Positions 62,172-64,000 of a DNA stretch of 64,000 nucleotides are shown in pieces (the stretch's first letter is position 1; each line of letters starts with the position of its first letter). Made by a program: the position numbers and the translations under genes. Source of the DNA: Deltaproteobacteria bacterium (GTDB lineage Bacteria; Desulfobacterota; Syntrophobacteria; BM002); NCBI GenBank assembly GCA_019309045.1, contig JAFDGZ010000021.1, positions 1 to 64,000 of the forward strand, written 5' to 3'. The notes below the pieces were generated by a model. The model had not been told where the DNA came from. It saw only the letters and a list, made by a program, of their open reading frames with translations, and searched no databases.

Positions 62172-62579
62172 ATGGCGAAAAAGCGTCTCGTGCTCAATTT
62201 TCCACCTCAGTTGATCGACCAGCCGGTCACTTACCGCCTGATCACTCAATATCAGCTGGAAGTAAACATTCTGCGAGCCAGCATCACTCCGCGGGAATGG
62301 GGCAGACTCGTGGTGGAGGTGACCGGCAGCAAGGAAAATCTCGATTCCGGCTTGAAGTTTGCCTCCAATCTGGGAGTGGAAATCAAGCCACTCGCCCAGG
62401 ATGTCCAGTGGTATCAGGAACGCTGCATCGAGTGCACCGCCTGCACAGCCATTTGCCCCACCGGTGCGCTGCAGCTGTCGAGAGAGGAGATGAGGGTCTC
62501 TTTTGATCACGACAAGTGCATCGTCTGTGGCCTTTGTCTTCCCATCTGTCCATATGGCGCAGTGGAGATTATGTTTTGA
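62172..62579 (+). CDS. NIL-domain ferredoxin, partner of the homocysteine biosynthesis protein
   Basis: 135 residues. The N-terminal NIL domain (about 1-75: LVLNFPPQLIDQPVTYRLI) is a small ACT-like ligand fold also found in methionine transporters; the C-terminal part has two [4Fe-4S] sites, CIECTACTAICPTGA and CIVCGLCLPICPYGA. In methanogens the homologous gene acts with HcyBio in homocysteine formation, presumably supplying electrons or mobilising sulfur. ATG at 62172 after GAGGAGGAATGA. It follows hcyBio by 141 bases and ends the sulfur cluster. Confidence 0.92.
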   Translation: MAKKRLVLNFPPQLIDQPVTYRLITQYQLEVNILRASITPREWGRLVVEVTGSKENLDSGLKFASNLGVEIKPLAQDVQWYQERCIECTACTAICPTGALQLSREEMRVSFDHDKCIVCGLCLPICPYGAVEIMF

Positions 62580-62650
62580 ACCGGGGCACACTTTTCGGAC
62601 ACCGAGAACACTCTCTGTTATTGCCTAGTCACTGGCGCGCATTATAAGGC

Positions 62651-62698
62651 GCGGACAAACGGTCTTCCTCACAGAAGCAGAAAAAACTGTTTGTCCGC
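62651..62698. terminator. Strong inverted repeat after the NIL-ferredoxin gene
   Basis: GCGGACAAAC at 62651-62660 pairs with GTTTGTCCGC at 62689-62698, extendable by three pairs including one G-U, with a 22-base loop. There is no U-tract after it on either strand. It may end the hcy transcript in a Rho-dependent way, or bind a regulator of the next gene. A moderate promoter candidate follows (TTGTGT at 62708, TAATAG at 62731). Confidence 0.5.
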
Positions 62699-62783
62699 TG
62701 CCTTCCTTGTGTTAGAATCTAGAGTAAAATAATAGGGAAAACGTGCCTAAACAACAAGCCCTGGTTTCCTCAGAGAGCTGACA

Positions 62784-63761
62784 ATGCAACATATTTCACC
62801 TGCCACTTTCCTTATCAGCTCTTCACTATTGGCCGTCAGTTTGCTGTTTTCGTTGAGTTGCAGCCGTGATGTGGACTCACATGTGGTTGACTTCAGCAAG
62901 ACTATGCAGGTGGAGCGGCCCGGCGAAAGCACATCGCCAAAGGGTTCGTCTCTGCGGGTAGCGGTGGGCGCCATGATTTCTCCTAGAGAGACTTTTGCCT
63001 ATTATCACCGTATGTTAGATTACATTGGCCGACGTCTACACATGGAAGTGGAACTTGTTCAGCGCAAGACTTATGCCGAAGTCAATGAACTCTTTGCCAG
63101 AGGCCAGGTGGATGTAGGGTTCATCTGTTCAGGCCCTTACGCCCTGAGCAAAGCGACATATGGCTTTGAACCTTTGGCCACACCTTTGGTTCACGGGCAG
63201 CCATCATATCAAGCTTACCTTATCGTCAATAGAGAAAGCACCATTTATCGGCTGGAAGATCTGAGAGGAAGAGTTTTTGCCTTCACGGATCCTCAATCCA
63301 ATACCGGGAAACTGGTGCCCACTTACTGGGTGACCCAGCTGGACGAACAGCCGGAGACCTTCTTTGCCAGAACCATCTACACTTACAGCCACGACAACGC
63401 CATTATCGCGGTGTCCAAGGAGCTTGTTGACGGTGCTGCAGTGGACAGTCTGATCTGGGAATATTACAATCACAAACGACCCGAGCTCACAAGCAGAACG
63501 CGCATCATTAGAAAATCCACACCATATGGCATACCTCCGCTGGTCTGTTCGTCATCCCTGCCAGCGCAGCTCAAGGGCCGCATTCGGCAGGTGCTCTTTG
63601 CCATGCATGGCGATCCGGAGGGCCAGACAATTCTCAGCCAGCTCATGATTGATCGATTCGTGCCCGTAAGGGAAGAATGGTATGAAACGATCAGAGATAT
63701 GAAAAAGAAACTTGCTTCCCCTGGAAACAGACTCGATGCGACCTCTAAAACTCAAGAGTAA
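62784..63761 (+). CDS. PhnD-like periplasmic phosphate/phosphonate-type binding lipoprotein
   Basis: 325 residues. Lipoprotein signal with lipobox LSC at C26. The body is a type 2 periplasmic binding fold of the PhnD group: LRVAVGAMISPRETFAYYHRML, YAEVNELFARGQVDVGFICSGPYAL and FAFTDPQSNTGKLVPTYWV. Family members bind phosphate, phosphite, phosphonates or quite different small ligands. No ABC permease or ATPase gene follows; instead the next gene encodes a membrane sensor and overlaps this one by 26 bases. It is therefore probably a ligand-sensing component rather than a transporter part. ATG at 62784. Confidence 0.85.
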   Translation: MQHISPATFLISSSLLAVSLLFSLSCSRDVDSHVVDFSKTMQVERPGESTSPKGSSLRVAVGAMISPRETFAYYHRMLDYIGRRLHMEVELVQRKTYAEVNELFARGQVDVGFICSGPYALSKATYGFEPLATPLVHGQPSYQAYLIVNRESTIYRLEDLRGRVFAFTDPQSNTGKLVPTYWVTQLDEQPETFFARTIYTYSHDNAIIAVSKELVDGAAVDSLIWEYYNHKRPELTSRTRIIRKSTPYGIPPLVCSSSLPAQLKGRIRQVLFAMHGDPEGQTILSQLMIDRFVPVREEWYETIRDMKKKLASPGNRLDATSKTQE

Positions 63762-64000
63762 GCTGCTGCTGGCAGTGTCCCTGCTGGTGATCGCTAGCGG
63801 TCTGAGCATCTCCTCTCTGGTTGCCCAACGTTACTCGAGGAGTCTGTTGAGTGCAGTATCCTCGCAGGCAGAAAATCTTGCTCATGCCGTGGCTCTGGAA
63901 TCTGCGGACAAAATCCTCACCAACGACCTGGTCGCTCTGCAAAAGATGCTCGAGTACCAGGTGAGAAGTAATCCGGCCATCTCCTATCTCTTCATCTACA
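63736..64000 (+). CDS. Membrane sensor protein, likely histidine kinase, N-terminal part (cut by window edge)
   Basis: 88 codons are visible: a short basic start (MRPLKLKSKLLLAVSLLVI), a transmembrane helix at about 10-30, then an extracytoplasmic helical segment (SQAENLAHAVALESADKIL) as seen at the start of HAMP-type kinases and chemoreceptors. The frame is open to the window end. ATG at 63736 lies inside the PhnD-like gene (26-base overlap), so the two are coupled. Whether the cytoplasmic part is a kinase, diguanylate cyclase or methyl-accepting protein cannot be seen. Confidence 0.6.
   Translation, partial: MRPLKLKSKLLLAVSLLVIASGLSISSLVAQRYSRSLLSAVSSQAENLAHAVALESADKILTNDLVALQKMLEYQVRSNPAISYLFIY

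Overview
The window looks like a chromosomal segment of an anaerobic, probably sulfate-reducing deltaproteobacterium (Desulfobacterota). The inference rests on a complete Qrc-type quinone reductase operon, a tungsten/molybdenum oxidoreductase block (aldehyde:ferredoxin oxidoreductase, ferredoxin-type subunit, formate dehydrogenase-like protein, MoaA), a periplasmic octaheme/triheme/cytochrome b module, and the sulfide-dependent homocysteine pair (HcyBio plus NIL-ferredoxin). No rRNA, tRNA, CRISPR array, prophage or intact insertion sequence was seen. Most of the DNA is ordinary core chromosome.

Layout. 1-10 kb: a glycosyltransferase cut by the left edge, pyruvate kinase, the AOR/ferredoxin/formate dehydrogenase genes, divergent moaA behind a near-consensus promoter, an orphan PAS histidine kinase and a ComEA-like protein. 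10-14 kb: citramalate synthase and aspartate kinase, then a gene-free stretch with a palindrome-ended repeat. 14-21.6 kb: a long minus-strand housekeeping run (yjbQ, phoH, 7TM-HD phosphodiesterase, ybeY, then pdxJ, acpS, nnr, tsaE). 22-26 kb: cvpA and mazG, a long Alu-type SRP RNA on the minus strand, then a compact operon of an unknown 101-aa protein, a HAD hydrolase, a J-domain protein and a TraB-like protein. 26-33 kb: nadB and qrcABCD. 33-37 kb: LysR regulator, DUF89 protein, IscU-like scaffold and an unrecognised secreted protein. 37.4-42.9 kb: the classical rpmH-rnpA-yidD-yidC-jag-mnmE-rsmG block. 43-54.6 kb: exonuclease III, a two-domain kinase/ATPase, a VapBC-type toxin-antitoxin pair, a DUF4388 protein, carbamate kinase, an ATP-grasp enzyme, a second repeat copy and the clpB-cbpM-cbpA chaperone operon. 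55-58 kb: the multiheme cytochrome module. 58-62.6 kb: a sulfur amino-acid region with a perfect sigma70 promoter, a short cysteine-rich ORF, cysE, cysK, a nest of small repeats, hcyBio and the NIL-ferredoxin. 62.7-64 kb: a PhnD-like lipoprotein and the start of a sensor kinase that continues past the right edge.

How the genes fit together. Qrc would pass periplasmic electrons (via cytochrome c3) to menaquinone, and the multiheme/cytochrome b module may make a second periplasm-quinone connection. AOR and the FDH-like protein need the pyranopterin cofactor whose first step is made by MoaA. CysE and CysK fix sulfide into cysteine, while HcyBio with its ferredoxin partner would fix sulfide into homocysteine from aspartate semialdehyde, downstream of the aspartate kinase in this window.

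The least expected observations are the cysteine-rich leader ORF between a consensus promoter and cysE, the long-form SRP RNA, the two-copy repeat family with 26-bp inverted ends and a conserved mini-ORF, and the octaheme lipoprotein/triheme/cytochrome b gene set.
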